Of a stretch of 11,344 nucleotides of DNA, positions 1 through 7,084 are shown piece by piece. The notes under the pieces are model-generated. The model did no database searches. It was not told the origin of the DNA and was given only the letters and a program-made list of their open reading frames with translations. The position numbers and the translations under genes are program-made. Position 1 is the first letter of the stretch; each line of letters opens with the position of its first letter. Origin of the DNA: an uncultured Oscillospiraceae bacterium (GTDB taxonomy: Bacteria > Bacillota > Clostridia > Oscillospirales > Oscillospiraceae); the NCBI GenBank assembly GCA_934630555.1, contig CAKTXB010000047.1, forward strand, positions 1 through 11,344, in the 5' to 3' direction.

Positions 1-178
1 GAACGGGGAACAGCGTGAGCACCAGACCAAAGAGAAAGGCGCGGCGGGGCATTCGGACGAACTTGACGCCCTTGCCGCGCGGCGTTTGGGGGCGCAGGCG
101 CTGGATGAGCCTGTCAATGAGAAAGCAGACCAGAAAGACGATGGCGCAGAGGACAACGAGCAGCAACAGCATTTTCAT
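1..178 (-). CDS. Small membrane protein of unknown function, 5' part only
   Basis: The first 59 codons of a minus-strand gene are visible; the rest lies beyond the left edge. The start ATG (176-178) overlaps the stop codon of the cyclo-ligase gene as ATGA, and a GGAGG (189-193) lies 10 nt upstream, inside the end of that gene, so the two are probably translationally coupled. The N-terminus is a strongly hydrophobic segment (residues 3-21, mostly Leu, Val, Ile and Phe) fitting one transmembrane helix or a signal anchor. A basic stretch follows (about residues 23-46, many Arg and Lys), then a second hydrophobic segment begins at residue 47 and runs off the window. The charge pattern suggests the basic loop is cytoplasmic. 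I do not recognise a family. A second ATG at 170-172 is possible but sits too far from the GGAGG. Confidence 0.6.
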   Translation of the reverse strand, partial: MKMLLLLVVLCAIVFLVCFLIDRLIQRLRPQTPRGKGVKFVRMPRRAFLFGLVLTLFPV

Positions 179-729
179 AGGTCAAGATCCTCCGTGGACT
201 GTGACAGGACGAAATCGACGGGGATGTCGTGCGCGTCGGTGTCAAGGTGGTCAAAGAGCTGGAAGCCATAGCACAGGGCCAGCGTGGGGTGGTGCGGGTG
301 CGCGGCGAGGTATTTGTCATAGAAGCCGCCGCCGTAGCCGCAGCGGTGGCCCAGCGGGTCAAAGGCGATGCCGGGCATGAGCACGAGCGCCAGCGCATCC
401 TCCGCCTCCGGGCCGTCGGCGATGGGCTCGGGGATGTTGTAGGCACCCGGGGCGATGGCCGTGAGGTCGTCCAGCCAGAGAAAGCGCATGGTGTCGCCGA
501 ACACCTTTGGAACGGCAACGCGCTTGCCGTCGCGCTGGGCCTGCTCGAGAATGGGCAGGGTGCGCACCTCCTGATTATAGGACAGGTAGCCGAACAGGGC
601 GCGGGCGTGCTGATAGACGGGGTGGTGATAGAGCTGCGCGGCCAGAAGCGCGCTGGCGCGCTCGATCTGCGCGGGGGTAAGGGCACGCTTTTTCGTGCGC
701 ATTTCGGCGCGCAGGGCCTTTTTATCCAT
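175..729 (-). CDS. 5-formyltetrahydrofolate cyclo-ligase
   Basis: This encodes a 184-residue cytoplasmic enzyme that uses ATP to convert 5-formyltetrahydrofolate to 5,10-methenyltetrahydrofolate, returning a dead-end folate to one-carbon metabolism (MTHFS family; equivalents are B. subtilis YqgN and E. coli YgfA). Seen in the sequence: a Lys/Arg-rich N-terminal helix (residues 3-15), the substrate-pocket motif Y-L-S-Y-N-Q-E-V-R-T (48-57), and the family signature M-P-G-I-A-F-D...G-x-G-G-G-F-Y-D (118-138), with the glycine-rich nucleotide-binding loop at 131-135. A P-V-D-F-V-L segment near the C-terminus (170-175) is also typical. The length is normal for the family. The start at 727-729 has AAGGAGG (737-743) 7 nt upstream; the open frame extends much further upstream, but only as an antisense-like shadow through the preceding gene. 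It lies 19 nt after the DUF4317 gene and overlaps the next gene by 4 bp, so the three probably share a transcript. Confidence 0.93.
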   Translation of the reverse strand: MDKKALRAEMRTKKRALTPAQIERASALLAAQLYHHPVYQHARALFGYLSYNQEVRTLPILEQAQRDGKRVAVPKVFGDTMRFLWLDDLTAIAPGAYNIPEPIADGPEAEDALALVLMPGIAFDPLGHRCGYGGGFYDKYLAAHPHHPTLALCYGFQLFDHLDTDAHDIPVDFVLSQSTEDLDL

Positions 730-748
730 GACAGGGCCTCCTTTGGCG

Positions 749-1885
749 TCAGGTTTCGGGCATTTGAACGGGTACGCCGTTGAGCTCCACACCCTCTTCG
801 GCACGGATGAGCAGATAGGGAACGCCGCCCAGCACGCGCGTCTGGACCAGATCGCCGCGCTCGGGCGCGACCTGAATGGTGACGTCGGGGAGCTTGAGCT
901 CCGTTTTGCGCGTGGACACGAGATTGCGCGGGGAGAGCTGGGCACTGCCACCGAAGCTCTGGTCGAACTCCACGCGGAACGCAGCGCGCTTTTCCTCGGC
1001 GATGCCCTGCTGCTCGAGTACGGTGCAGACATCGTCGCGCTCGACAACGAGCGGGTCTTCCGACTTTGTTTCCTTGTGGACCTCGATGCGCTGGCGCAGG
1101 TCGTCCTGCACGGCCTGCATGACCTCAAAGCTGCAGTCGTCCCGGAGCGTTTCGCGCAGGAGCGCGCCGAAGGCGGCGCGCTGCTCGTCGGCCGGCTGCG
1201 GGGCGGGGATGTGGAACAGGGCGTCGATGAGCTCGGGGTGGTTGTCCGCGGCGCTGCGGGTGTAGTAGAGCGCGTTATAGAGGTTCGTGCGGCGGCCGTC
1301 GAACGCCGGGAAGAGGAAGCCCGCCTCCGGCGCGGCCGCGGCCCAGCCGGTGGTCTGGTTGTGGAATTCCTTTTCCTCCGCGCAGTAGCCGAGCACGGAC
1401 TTGCCGGGCTTGACGGGGCAGACGGCGCCGAGCACGTAGGAAAAGACCTCCTCGGAGGCATCGTCCAGCGCAAGCGTGTCGCGTGTTTTGAACGGAACGT
1501 CGTAGCGCTCATGGGCCAGCAGAATAAGATAGTTTCCATCCCACTGGAGGGCCTCGACGATCTTGGTATAGAATCTGGTCAGGGTTTCATCGTCTTTGAG
1601 CGCGGTGTCGCGCAGGGCCATGAGCAGGCGGTGCTCGTCGCTGTCTGCCACCTGCGCGGTGGTGAAGGCAAGGTCCAGACGGTTCTTATCGGGCGTGCCG
1701 GACAGCACGCGCTTGAAAAGGCCAAGATAGGTTTCCTTATCCTCCTCGCGCATGAGCGCGACGGACTGACGGAACTGGGAGAGAATTTCGCGATTGCCGC
1801 TGACATAGCAGCCGCAGACGGCGGTAATATTCGTGCGGTCGGGCCGCAGACGGCGGCGGAGCTCGCCGACTTCTTTATCAGTCAT
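749..1885 (-). CDS. DUF4317 family protein of unknown function
   Basis: This encodes a 378-residue, probably soluble protein with no signal peptide or membrane helix. The N-terminus (M-T-D-K-E-V-G-E-L-R-R-R-L-R-P-D, then N-I-T and a G-C-Y-V segment) matches what I remember of DUF4317 proteins, a family largely confined to Clostridia and without a known activity. The protein is acidic, with many Glu/Asp-rich helical stretches and a glycine/aromatic middle region (about residues 170-215, including a P-A-F-D-G-R-R-T-N-L-Y segment). I chose the ATG at 1883-1885 because it gives the family N-terminus and has GAGG (1895-1898) 9 nt upstream. The frame stays open to 1957, but that extension would cross the terminator hairpin and promoter. 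The gene has its own promoter overlapping the end of aroQ and is followed 19 nt later by the cyclo-ligase gene. No function is assigned. Confidence 0.85.
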   Translation of the reverse strand: MTDKEVGELRRRLRPDRTNITAVCGCYVSGNREILSQFRQSVALMREEDKETYLGLFKRVLSGTPDKNRLDLAFTTAQVADSDEHRLLMALRDTALKDDETLTRFYTKIVEALQWDGNYLILLAHERYDVPFKTRDTLALDDASEEVFSYVLGAVCPVKPGKSVLGYCAEEKEFHNQTTGWAAAAPEAGFLFPAFDGRRTNLYNALYYTRSAADNHPELIDALFHIPAPQPADEQRAAFGALLRETLRDDCSFEVMQAVQDDLRQRIEVHKETKSEDPLVVERDDVCTVLEQQGIAEEKRAAFRVEFDQSFGGSAQLSPRNLVSTRKTELKLPDVTIQVAPERGDLVQTRVLGGVPYLLIRAEEGVELNGVPVQMPET

Positions 1886-1905
1886 GGCAGAATACCTCGA
1901 ATCGT

Positions 1906-1940
1906 AAAAAAGGATCCGCCCGGCGTTTGGCTGGGCGGAT
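1906..1940 (-). terminator. Intrinsic terminator of the aromatic operon
   Basis: Read on the minus strand, an 8-bp perfect stem (ATCCGCCC at 1933-1940 with GGGCGGAT at 1914-1921, 11-nt loop) is followed after two C residues by six T residues (1906-1911). It begins 9 nt after the aroQ stop codon, the right place to end the aro transcript. The -10 element of the downstream promoter lies only 3 bp before the stem, so transcripts starting there would begin within the left arm and lack the full hairpin. Confidence 0.85.
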
Positions 1941-1943
1941 ACC

Positions 1944-1973
1944 ATTATATCATACATCGGCGCGGTCTGTTAA
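1944..1973 (-). promoter_or_regulatory. Sigma-A type promoter for the DUF4317 unit, overlapping the aroQ stop
   Basis: On the minus strand TTAACA (1968-1973) and TATAAT (1944-1949) are separated by 18 bp. The -10 is perfect and is preceded by TGA, giving an extended TGn -10; those bases are also the aroQ stop codon. The -35 differs from TTGACA at one base and lies within the last codons of aroQ. The expected transcription start is about 1936-1938, leaving a leader of roughly 50 nt before the DUF4317 start. This is a prediction from sequence only. Confidence 0.7.
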
Positions 1974-2396
1974 GTATTTTTTGAGATAGCGCGTGGCGGC
2001 GGCGTAGCCTTCAAAGCCGAGGCCGGTGTAGGTCTTGACGCAGGCCATGCCGGCGTAGGACACCTGCCGGAAGGCCTCACGGCTGGGCACATCGGACAGA
2101 TGCACCTCCACAGCCGGGATGGACACGGCCTTGAGCGCGTCTAAAATGGCCACGCTGGTGTGCGTATAGGCGGCGGGGTTGATGATGATGCCGTCAAATA
2201 CGCCGTAGGCCAGCTGGATCTTGTCGACCAGCGCGCCTTCGTGGTTCGACTGGAAAATTTCGCAGTCGATGTTTTCATCGGCGCAGGTCTTGCGGATGAA
2301 GTCCTGCAGGGCGACATAGTCCTGCGTGCCATAGATGGCCGGCTCGCGCAGACCGAGGAGATTGAGGTTCGGGCCGTTGAGATAGAGAAATTTCAT
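1950..2396 (-). CDS. aroQ: Type II 3-dehydroquinate dehydratase
   Basis: This encodes a 148-residue type II dehydroquinase, which converts 3-dehydroquinate to 3-dehydroshikimate (shikimate step 3) by anti elimination through an enolate; the family forms dodecamers. Seen in the sequence: the N-G-P-N-L-N-L-L-G strand at 7-15, then L-R-E-P-x-I-Y-G with Arg17 and Tyr22 as the catalytic pair on the mobile loop. N-P-A-A-Y-T-H-T-S-V-A-I (73-84) holds the substrate-binding Asn73 and His79, and E-V-H-L-S (97-101) holds the catalytic His99. The length is standard. It is the last gene of the aromatic operon; its ATG overlaps the aroEK stop as ATGA, with GGAGG (2404-2408) 7 nt upstream. A terminator starts 9 nt after its stop codon, and a promoter for the next unit is embedded in its last codons. 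Confidence 0.96.
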   Translation of the reverse strand: MKFLYLNGPNLNLLGLREPAIYGTQDYVALQDFIRKTCADENIDCEIFQSNHEGALVDKIQLAYGVFDGIIINPAAYTHTSVAILDALKAVSIPAVEVHLSDVPSREAFRQVSYAGMACVKTYTGLGFEGYAAATRYLKKYLTDRADV

Positions 2397-3613
2397 GTGA
2401 GCGCCTCCAAAATGGCTGCGACGGTCTGCTCCGGCGCGGCGTTGTTGTCAATGGTATGGTCGGCAAAGCGCGCATAGCGCGGCCTGCGCGCGGCGTAGAG
2501 CGCGTCCAGACTTGTGGACTGCGACACAGGACGGCCGTCGATGGGCAGCCGGGAGAGGTCGCGCGTGAGCCAGAAGATCGTGCCGTTCTGGTGCAGGGCG
2601 GCATAGTTTTCTTCCCGCAGGACCGCGCCGCCGCCGGTGGCGAGGACAAGGCCGGAGCGCTTGCCAAGGTCTGCCAGCACGCGGCTTTCCAGATCGCGGA
2701 ACGCGGCCTCGCCGTACTGCTTGAAATAGTCCGGGATGGACATTCCGGCGGCCTGTTCGATCTGCGCGTCGGCGTCTGCAAACGGACGGCAGAGCGTTTG
2801 GGCCAGCAGCGTGCCGATGCTTGATTTGCCGCAGCCGGGCATTCCGATGAGCACAAGGTTCTGCATCTGCACGGACAGCGTGCGGTAAATCTCGCCGATG
2901 CGCGCGTCGGGTATGGCGGTGCCCGTGAACAGCTCACAGCTGCGCTTGGCCTGCGCCACGAGCATGAGCAGACCGCCCGCGTGCGGGAGGCCCAGCTGCT
3001 CGGCTTGCAGCAGCAGCGCCGTGCGCGCGGGGTTGTAGACGACGTCGAGCACAGCCTCCGCGTGCGGGAATTTTGTCAGATCGACCGGCGATGCGCCGTT
3101 GTTCGGGTACATCCCGAGCGGGGTGGTGTTGACGAGGATCTGCGCGTCGGCGTGCTTTGCAAGATTTTCATAGTTGTTTTCGCCGGAGCGGGAGATGACG
3201 AGCACCTCGCGCGCGCCGCGCGTTTTCAGCACGTATTGCGCGGTGAGGCTGGCGCCGCCGCTGCCGAACACCAGCGCCTTTTTGCCGGTGACGGACACGC
3301 CGCACTGGTCGACGATACAGGAGAAGCCGAACGCGTCGGTGTTATCGGCAAAGAGCGTGCCGTCCTTTTGGCGCACAAGCGTATTGGCGCTGCCGATGGC
3401 GCGCACGGCTTCAGACTGTGCGGCGCAGAAGGGCAGGACGGCTTTTTTGTAGGGGATGGTGACGTTGAGGCCGTCAAAATCGCCGCTTGTAAGAAACGCC
3501 GCCAGCTCGTCCGGCTGCTTTTCAAAGAGCGTATAGGAATAGCCCGCGAGCAGGCGGTGGATCTGGGGCGAATAGCTGTGCCCCAGGGTTTTGCCGAGCA
3601 GACCGCAGTGCAT
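2393..3613 (-). CDS. aroEK: Bifunctional shikimate dehydrogenase / shikimate kinase (AroE-AroK fusion)
   Basis: This is one uninterrupted 406-residue reading frame carrying two consecutive shikimate enzymes. AroE (residues 1 to about 247) reduces 3-dehydroshikimate with NADPH: shikimate-binding L-G-H-S-Y-S-P (10-16), catalytic Lys56 in N-V-T-I-P-Y-K, Asn77 in G-S-A-N-T, catalytic Asp93 in N-T-D-A-F-G-F, the G-S-G-G dinucleotide loop (117-120), and N-T-T-P-L-G-M (162-168). AroK (about 250-406) phosphorylates shikimate: Walker A G-M-P-G-C-G-K-S-S (257-265), acidic pair Asp280/Asp282, Arg306 in F-R-D-L-E, substrate-binding G-G-G (327-329), and lid residues around Arg361. All expected key residues are present in both halves. 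There is almost no linker. Met250 could in principle restart translation, but I see no Shine-Dalgarno before it. The start codon abuts the pheA stop (TGAATG), with GAGGTGA just upstream. Confidence 0.95.
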   Translation of the reverse strand: MHCGLLGKTLGHSYSPQIHRLLAGYSYTLFEKQPDELAAFLTSGDFDGLNVTIPYKKAVLPFCAAQSEAVRAIGSANTLVRQKDGTLFADNTDAFGFSCIVDQCGVSVTGKKALVFGSGGASLTAQYVLKTRGAREVLVISRSGENNYENLAKHADAQILVNTTPLGMYPNNGASPVDLTKFPHAEAVLDVVYNPARTALLLQAEQLGLPHAGGLLMLVAQAKRSCELFTGTAIPDARIGEIYRTLSVQMQNLVLIGMPGCGKSSIGTLLAQTLCRPFADADAQIEQAAGMSIPDYFKQYGEAAFRDLESRVLADLGKRSGLVLATGGGAVLREENYAALHQNGTIFWLTRDLSRLPIDGRPVSQSTSLDALYAARRPRYARFADHTIDNNAAPEQTVAAILEALT

Positions 3614-4756
3614 TCAGATCACCTCGCTGTAGCTGCCGAGATAGTGGAAGTCTTCACAGGCGTCGTCCAGTTCGCCGAGCAGCTGCAAAAACTGCGGGGA
3701 GTAGACGGACACGCTCAGGTCAAAGTAGAACATGAACTCAAAGTCGCGCTCCGGGATGGGGCGGCTTTCGAGCTTGTTGAGGTTGATGCCCAGCGCATTC
3801 ATGCGGGCCAGCACCTGATACAGCGCGCCCGGACGGTGCGCCAGAACGGCCATAAGGCTCGTGCGGTCTGCGCCGGGGTAAATTTCGAGCTTGCGGGTGA
3901 TGCAGATGAAGCGGGTGTAGTTGTTCTGCTGGTTCTGCACGGCGCTTTTGAGCGGTGTGAGGCCATAGAGCTCCAGACAGTCGTGCGAGCAGAGCGCGGC
4001 GATGTCCTTGCGGCCGGACTCGGCCACGAGCTTAGCCGCGACGGCGGTGTTTTCACAGCGGTGGATGGTGACGCCGCCGAGCGACTGCAAAAACGCGGAG
4101 CACTGGTCAATGGCCTGCTCGTGCGAGTAAACTTCACGGATGCCGGAAAGGCTGGCGCCGGGCAGCGCCGCAAGGGCGTGGTCGATCTTCAGCCGGCAGC
4201 TGCGGACGATGGAGAACTTGTGCTGCATCATCAGGTCGTACACGCGGTTCACGGAGCCGGCGGTGCTGTTTTCCAGCGGGATGACGCCATACTGGCACAG
4301 GCCCTGCTCGATGGCGGAGAAAACAGCGTCGAACGACGACACGTAGAACACGGACGGCTGGCGGAAGAGCTTGTCGCAGGCGATCTGCGAATAGGCGCCC
4401 GCCACGCCCTGACAGGCGACCATGGCCTTTTCGGGGAAGAGCTGCGGCGTGTCGTGCAGGGCCGTTTCAATGCGCGCGGGCAGATCGGAGGCTGTGCCGA
4501 GCAGCTGGTCCTGATAGCTGCGGCTGAGCTCAAAGATCTGAATGTAGAGCCGGCGCGTGTAGTCAGCGATCTGTTCCGGGGCGAGCTTTGTCACGGCGTC
4601 GAGCTTTTCACGCTCGCGCAGCGGGTCGAGCACCGGACGGTCGTGCGCCTTTTTATAGGCCGCGATCTTGGCGGATACCTGCATCCGTTCGGCAAAGAGG
4701 TGGACGAGCTCCCGGTCGATGCGGTCGATGTCGCTGCGGTAGTCAGTCAGTTCCAT
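3614..4756 (-). CDS. pheA: Chorismate mutase / prephenate dehydratase (P-protein)
   Basis: This encodes a 380-residue bifunctional enzyme committing chorismate to phenylalanine by rearranging it to prephenate and then decarboxylating and dehydrating that to phenylpyruvate. Residues 1-85 are an AroQ-type helical chorismate mutase; aligning by eye with E. coli PheA, Arg7, Arg24, Lys35, Asp44, Glu48 and Gln84 match the active-site residues. Residues 112-290 are the dehydratase: G-V-x-G-A-Y-S (117-123), P-L-E-N-S (160-164), and the catalytic T-R-F (281-283). Residues 298-375 are an ACT domain with R-P-G-A-L (308-312) and E-S-R-P (330-333), the motifs that bind Phe in feedback-inhibited relatives, so Phe inhibition is expected. 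The start overlaps the end of aroC by 14 bp, with GGAG 8 nt upstream inside aroC. The overlap sits in a short direct repeat. Confidence 0.96.
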   Translation of the reverse strand: MELTDYRSDIDRIDRELVHLFAERMQVSAKIAAYKKAHDRPVLDPLREREKLDAVTKLAPEQIADYTRRLYIQIFELSRSYQDQLLGTASDLPARIETALHDTPQLFPEKAMVACQGVAGAYSQIACDKLFRQPSVFYVSSFDAVFSAIEQGLCQYGVIPLENSTAGSVNRVYDLMMQHKFSIVRSCRLKIDHALAALPGASLSGIREVYSHEQAIDQCSAFLQSLGGVTIHRCENTAVAAKLVAESGRKDIAALCSHDCLELYGLTPLKSAVQNQQNNYTRFICITRKLEIYPGADRTSLMAVLAHRPGALYQVLARMNALGINLNKLESRPIPERDFEFMFYFDLSVSVYSPQFLQLLGELDDACEDFHYLGSYSEVI

Positions 4757-5828
4757 AAAAATTCTCCGTTCCGTAAAATTCTAAAAGCGCGTCTGTGAGG
4801 GCAAGGGCCACGGCGGCCTCAACGCAGGGCACGGCGCGGGGCACGATGCACGGGTCGTGCCGGCCATGCACGGACAGCTTCGCGGGCTGCATGGCGTCCA
4901 GCGCGACGGACTGCTGCTGCCTTGCAATGGACGGCGTGGGCTTGACGGCCACGCGCAGCGTGAGCGGCATGGCGTTCGTGATGCCGCCGAGAATGCCGCC
5001 GGCGTGGTTGGTGACGGTTTCCACCCGGCCGTTTTGGACGCAGAAGGCGTCGTTATTTTCACTGCCGCGCAGGCGCGTGCCGGCAAAGCCGCTGCCGAAC
5101 TCCACGCCCTTGACGGCGGGGATGCCGAAAAGGATGTGCGCCAGCCGGTTTTCCATGCCGTCAAACATCGGCGCGCCGAGGCCGGCGGGAAGGCCGGCGG
5201 CGACGCATTCGATCACGCCGCCGACGGAGTCGCCGTCCGCCCGGGCCGCGCGGATGGCGGCCTGCATCTTTTCAGCCGCCGCGTTGTCTACAGCCGGGAA
5301 GGGCTTTGCGGAAACCGGGGCGGTGAAGGGTGCGGGGTCGTCTACATCGGCGATGGAGGCGATGCGGGCAAACACCTGAATGCCGCGCGTTTGCAGTGCC
5401 TGCAGACACACGCCGCCCGCAATGCACAAGGGCGCGGTCAGCCGGCCCGAAAAGTGGCCGCCGCCGGTGGGGTCCTGAAAACCGTGGTATTTTACCTGCG
5501 CGGTGTAGTCCGCGTGGCCGGGGCGGGGGAGGACGCTGAGTGCGGCGTAGTCGCCGGGGCGGGTATTCGTGTTGCGGATGATGGCCGTGAGCGGCGCGCC
5601 GCAGGTGCGGCCGTTTATGAGGCCGCAGAGAAATTCAGGCGCGTCGGCCTCTTTGCGGGGCGTGGAAAACTCGTTTTGCCCCGGGGCGCGGCGCGCGAGG
5701 AATTGCGCGAGCCGGTCCATATCGAGCCGCAGGCCCGCCGGGAGGCCGTCGAGCGTCATGCCGATGGCGGGAGCGTGCGACTGGCCGAAGATGGAGAGGC
5801 GGAGATATTGGCCGTAGGTGCTGCTCAT
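4743..5828 (-). CDS. aroC: Chorismate synthase
   Basis: This encodes a 361-residue chorismate synthase, which eliminates phosphate from EPSP to give chorismate and needs reduced FMN. Seen in the sequence: signature 1 around residues 14-19, F-G-Q-S-H-A with catalytic His18; R-R-A-P-G-Q (46-51) and S-T-P-R-K-E (55-60) for phosphate and flavin binding; R-P-G-H-A-D-Y (102-108) with His105; F-S-G-R-L-T-A (126-132); N-H-A-G-G-I-L-G-G-I-T (274-284); and G-R-H-D-P-C-I (322-328) with Asp325. Signature 1 departs from the usual G-E-S-H-G by having Gln and Ala. No flavin reductase domain is present, so an external reductant supplies FMNH2. The start overlaps the aroA stop as ATGA with GGAG upstream. The C-terminus ends in a small duplication (E-F-Y-G-T-E, N-F-Y-G-T-D). 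Confidence 0.96.
   Translation of the reverse strand: MSSTYGQYLRLSIFGQSHAPAIGMTLDGLPAGLRLDMDRLAQFLARRAPGQNEFSTPRKEADAPEFLCGLINGRTCGAPLTAIIRNTNTRPGDYAALSVLPRPGHADYTAQVKYHGFQDPTGGGHFSGRLTAPLCIAGGVCLQALQTRGIQVFARIASIADVDDPAPFTAPVSAKPFPAVDNAAAEKMQAAIRAARADGDSVGGVIECVAAGLPAGLGAPMFDGMENRLAHILFGIPAVKGVEFGSGFAGTRLRGSENNDAFCVQNGRVETVTNHAGGILGGITNAMPLTLRVAVKPTPSIARQQQSVALDAMQPAKLSVHGRHDPCIVPRAVPCVEAAVALALTDALLEFYGTENFYGTD
4746..4781 (-). repeat. Imperfect 18-bp tandem duplication at the aroC/pheA junction
   Basis: Two codon-aligned 18-bp units, 4764-4781 and 4746-4763, encode E-F-Y-G-T-E and N-F-Y-G-T-D at the end of aroC and differ at about five bases. The pheA start codon (4754-4756) lies in the second unit and its GGAG ribosome binding site in the first. 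The duplication may have created the present 14-bp gene overlap; that history is inference. Confidence 0.6.
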
Positions 5829-7084
5829 AAGATCGCTCCTTTCAGCGCGTCCAGATCATTCCAGAAGCGCGGGTAGGATTTTGCAGTGGTCTCGCTGCCG
5901 GTGATGGTGACGGCGTTTGTGCACAGCGCGGCGGCGATGGCCGCGGACATGGCGATGCGGTGGTCGCCGCAGGCGTCCGCCGTGCCGCCGGTGAGCGGCG
6001 TGCCGCCGGAGATGACCAGCCCGTCCGGCAGCTGCCGGACATGGCCGCCGAGGGCCGTGAGGAGGTTTGCGACGGCGGTGAGCCGGTCAGACTCCTTCAG
6101 GCGCAGACGCGCGGCGTTCAGGATGTGTGTTTCGCCCGCCGCCGCGGCGGCGACGATGCTCAGGATGGGAACAAGATCGGGGATCTGCGCGGCGTCGATG
6201 GTGACGGCGTGCAGCGGCTGGCGGCGCACGGTCACGGCGTCTGCGGCCGTCCAGACCACGCTTGCGCCGAATTCCTGCAAAATAGCGAGGACGGCGCGGT
6301 CGGGCTGGGCCGAGCTCCTGCGCAGGCCCGATACGGTGACGCCGGTATCGGACAGCGCTCCGGCGCAGAGGAAGAACGCGGCGGACGACCAGTCGCCTTC
6401 CACGGCGAGCGTTTGCGGCAGCTGCGGCGTCTGGCCCCCGGGGATGCGCCACGCGTCGGGGCGGCAGTCCAGCCGCACGCCGGCGGTTTGGAGCGCCTGC
6501 TCGGTCATGCGGACATAGTCGGCGGACTCGAGGCGTGTTGTGAGATGGAGCGTGCTGCCGCCCGCCAGAAGCGGCAGCGCGAGCAGCAGGCCGGTGATGT
6601 ACTGGGAGGAGATGTTGCCGGGAAGCGCGTAGTCACCGGGCAGAAGCTGGCCGGAGCAGGAGAGCTTTGCCCCGTCTGCGCGCAGCGTCATGCCGTGCTG
6701 CGTCAGCTGCGCGTCAAGCGGCGCGAGCGGGCGCTCTGCCAGCCGGCCTTCGCGGAGAAAGACGGCGTCTGCGCCAAGCAGCCCGCAGACGGGCAGCAGA
6801 AAGCGCAGCGTGGAGCCGCTCTCGCGGCAGGGCAGTACGCACGGGCCGGACGGCACGCGCTGGATGGGCGTGACGGTAAGGCCGGTATCCGTTTGGGCAA
6901 TGTCCGCGCCCAGCGCGCGGAGACAGTGCAGCGTGGCGAGAATATCATCGGAAAAGCCGTCGAGCACAAGCTGCACGGGCGCTTTGCCGAGCGCCGCGCA
7001 GATGAGCAGGCGGTGCGCCTGTGATTTGGAGGCAGGGATGCGGATGCTGCCGGAACGCGCCCCGGGCGCGACGGTGCGCGTCAT
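5825..7084 (-). CDS. aroA: 5-enolpyruvylshikimate-3-phosphate synthase
   Basis: This encodes a 419-residue EPSP synthase, which joins phosphoenolpyruvate to shikimate-3-phosphate (step 6). Seen in the sequence: P-A-S-K-S-Q-A-H-R (17-25) with Lys20, Ser21 and Arg25; E-S-G-S-T-L-R (88-94) at the PEP-binding strand where many enzymes have N-A-G-T; R-P-L-A-P-L (118-123); G-N-I-S-S-Q-Y (156-162); I-P-D-L (301-304) with catalytic Asp303; K-E-S-D-R (330-334) with catalytic Glu331; G-D-H-R (373-376); and A-K-S-Y-P (401-405) with Lys402. I prefer the ATG at 7082-7084 over one 8 codons upstream: it makes a 4-bp ATGA overlap with aroB like its neighbours, has GGAGG (7091-7095) 6 nt upstream, and removes an Arg-rich extension not typical of the family. 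The S-S-Q-Y and R-P-L motifs look class I, so I would not predict glyphosate tolerance. Confidence 0.95.
   Translation of the reverse strand: MTRTVAPGARSGSIRIPASKSQAHRLLICAALGKAPVQLVLDGFSDDILATLHCLRALGADIAQTDTGLTVTPIQRVPSGPCVLPCRESGSTLRFLLPVCGLLGADAVFLREGRLAERPLAPLDAQLTQHGMTLRADGAKLSCSGQLLPGDYALPGNISSQYITGLLLALPLLAGGSTLHLTTRLESADYVRMTEQALQTAGVRLDCRPDAWRIPGGQTPQLPQTLAVEGDWSSAAFFLCAGALSDTGVTVSGLRRSSAQPDRAVLAILQEFGASVVWTAADAVTVRRQPLHAVTIDAAQIPDLVPILSIVAAAAAGETHILNAARLRLKESDRLTAVANLLTALGGHVRQLPDGLVISGGTPLTGGTADACGDHRIAMSAAIAAALCTNAVTITGSETTAKSYPRFWNDLDALKGAIL

Noticed and set aside
730..1539. Upstream extension of the cyclo-ligase frame
   Set aside because: It overlaps the DUF4317 gene in another frame, encodes an Arg/Ser-rich low-complexity translation, and the start at 727-729 has an ideal ribosome binding site.
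695..1984. 429-codon plus-strand open frame over DUF4317
   Set aside because: It is an antisense shadow of the DUF4317 gene with no ribosome binding site or domain, and it crosses the terminator and promoter region.
2981..4798. 605-codon open frame on the plus strand
   Set aside because: It is antisense to aroEK and pheA, which have complete conserved motifs. Long antisense frames are common in GC-rich genes, and the translation is Arg/Ala/Gly-rich with no recognisable domain.
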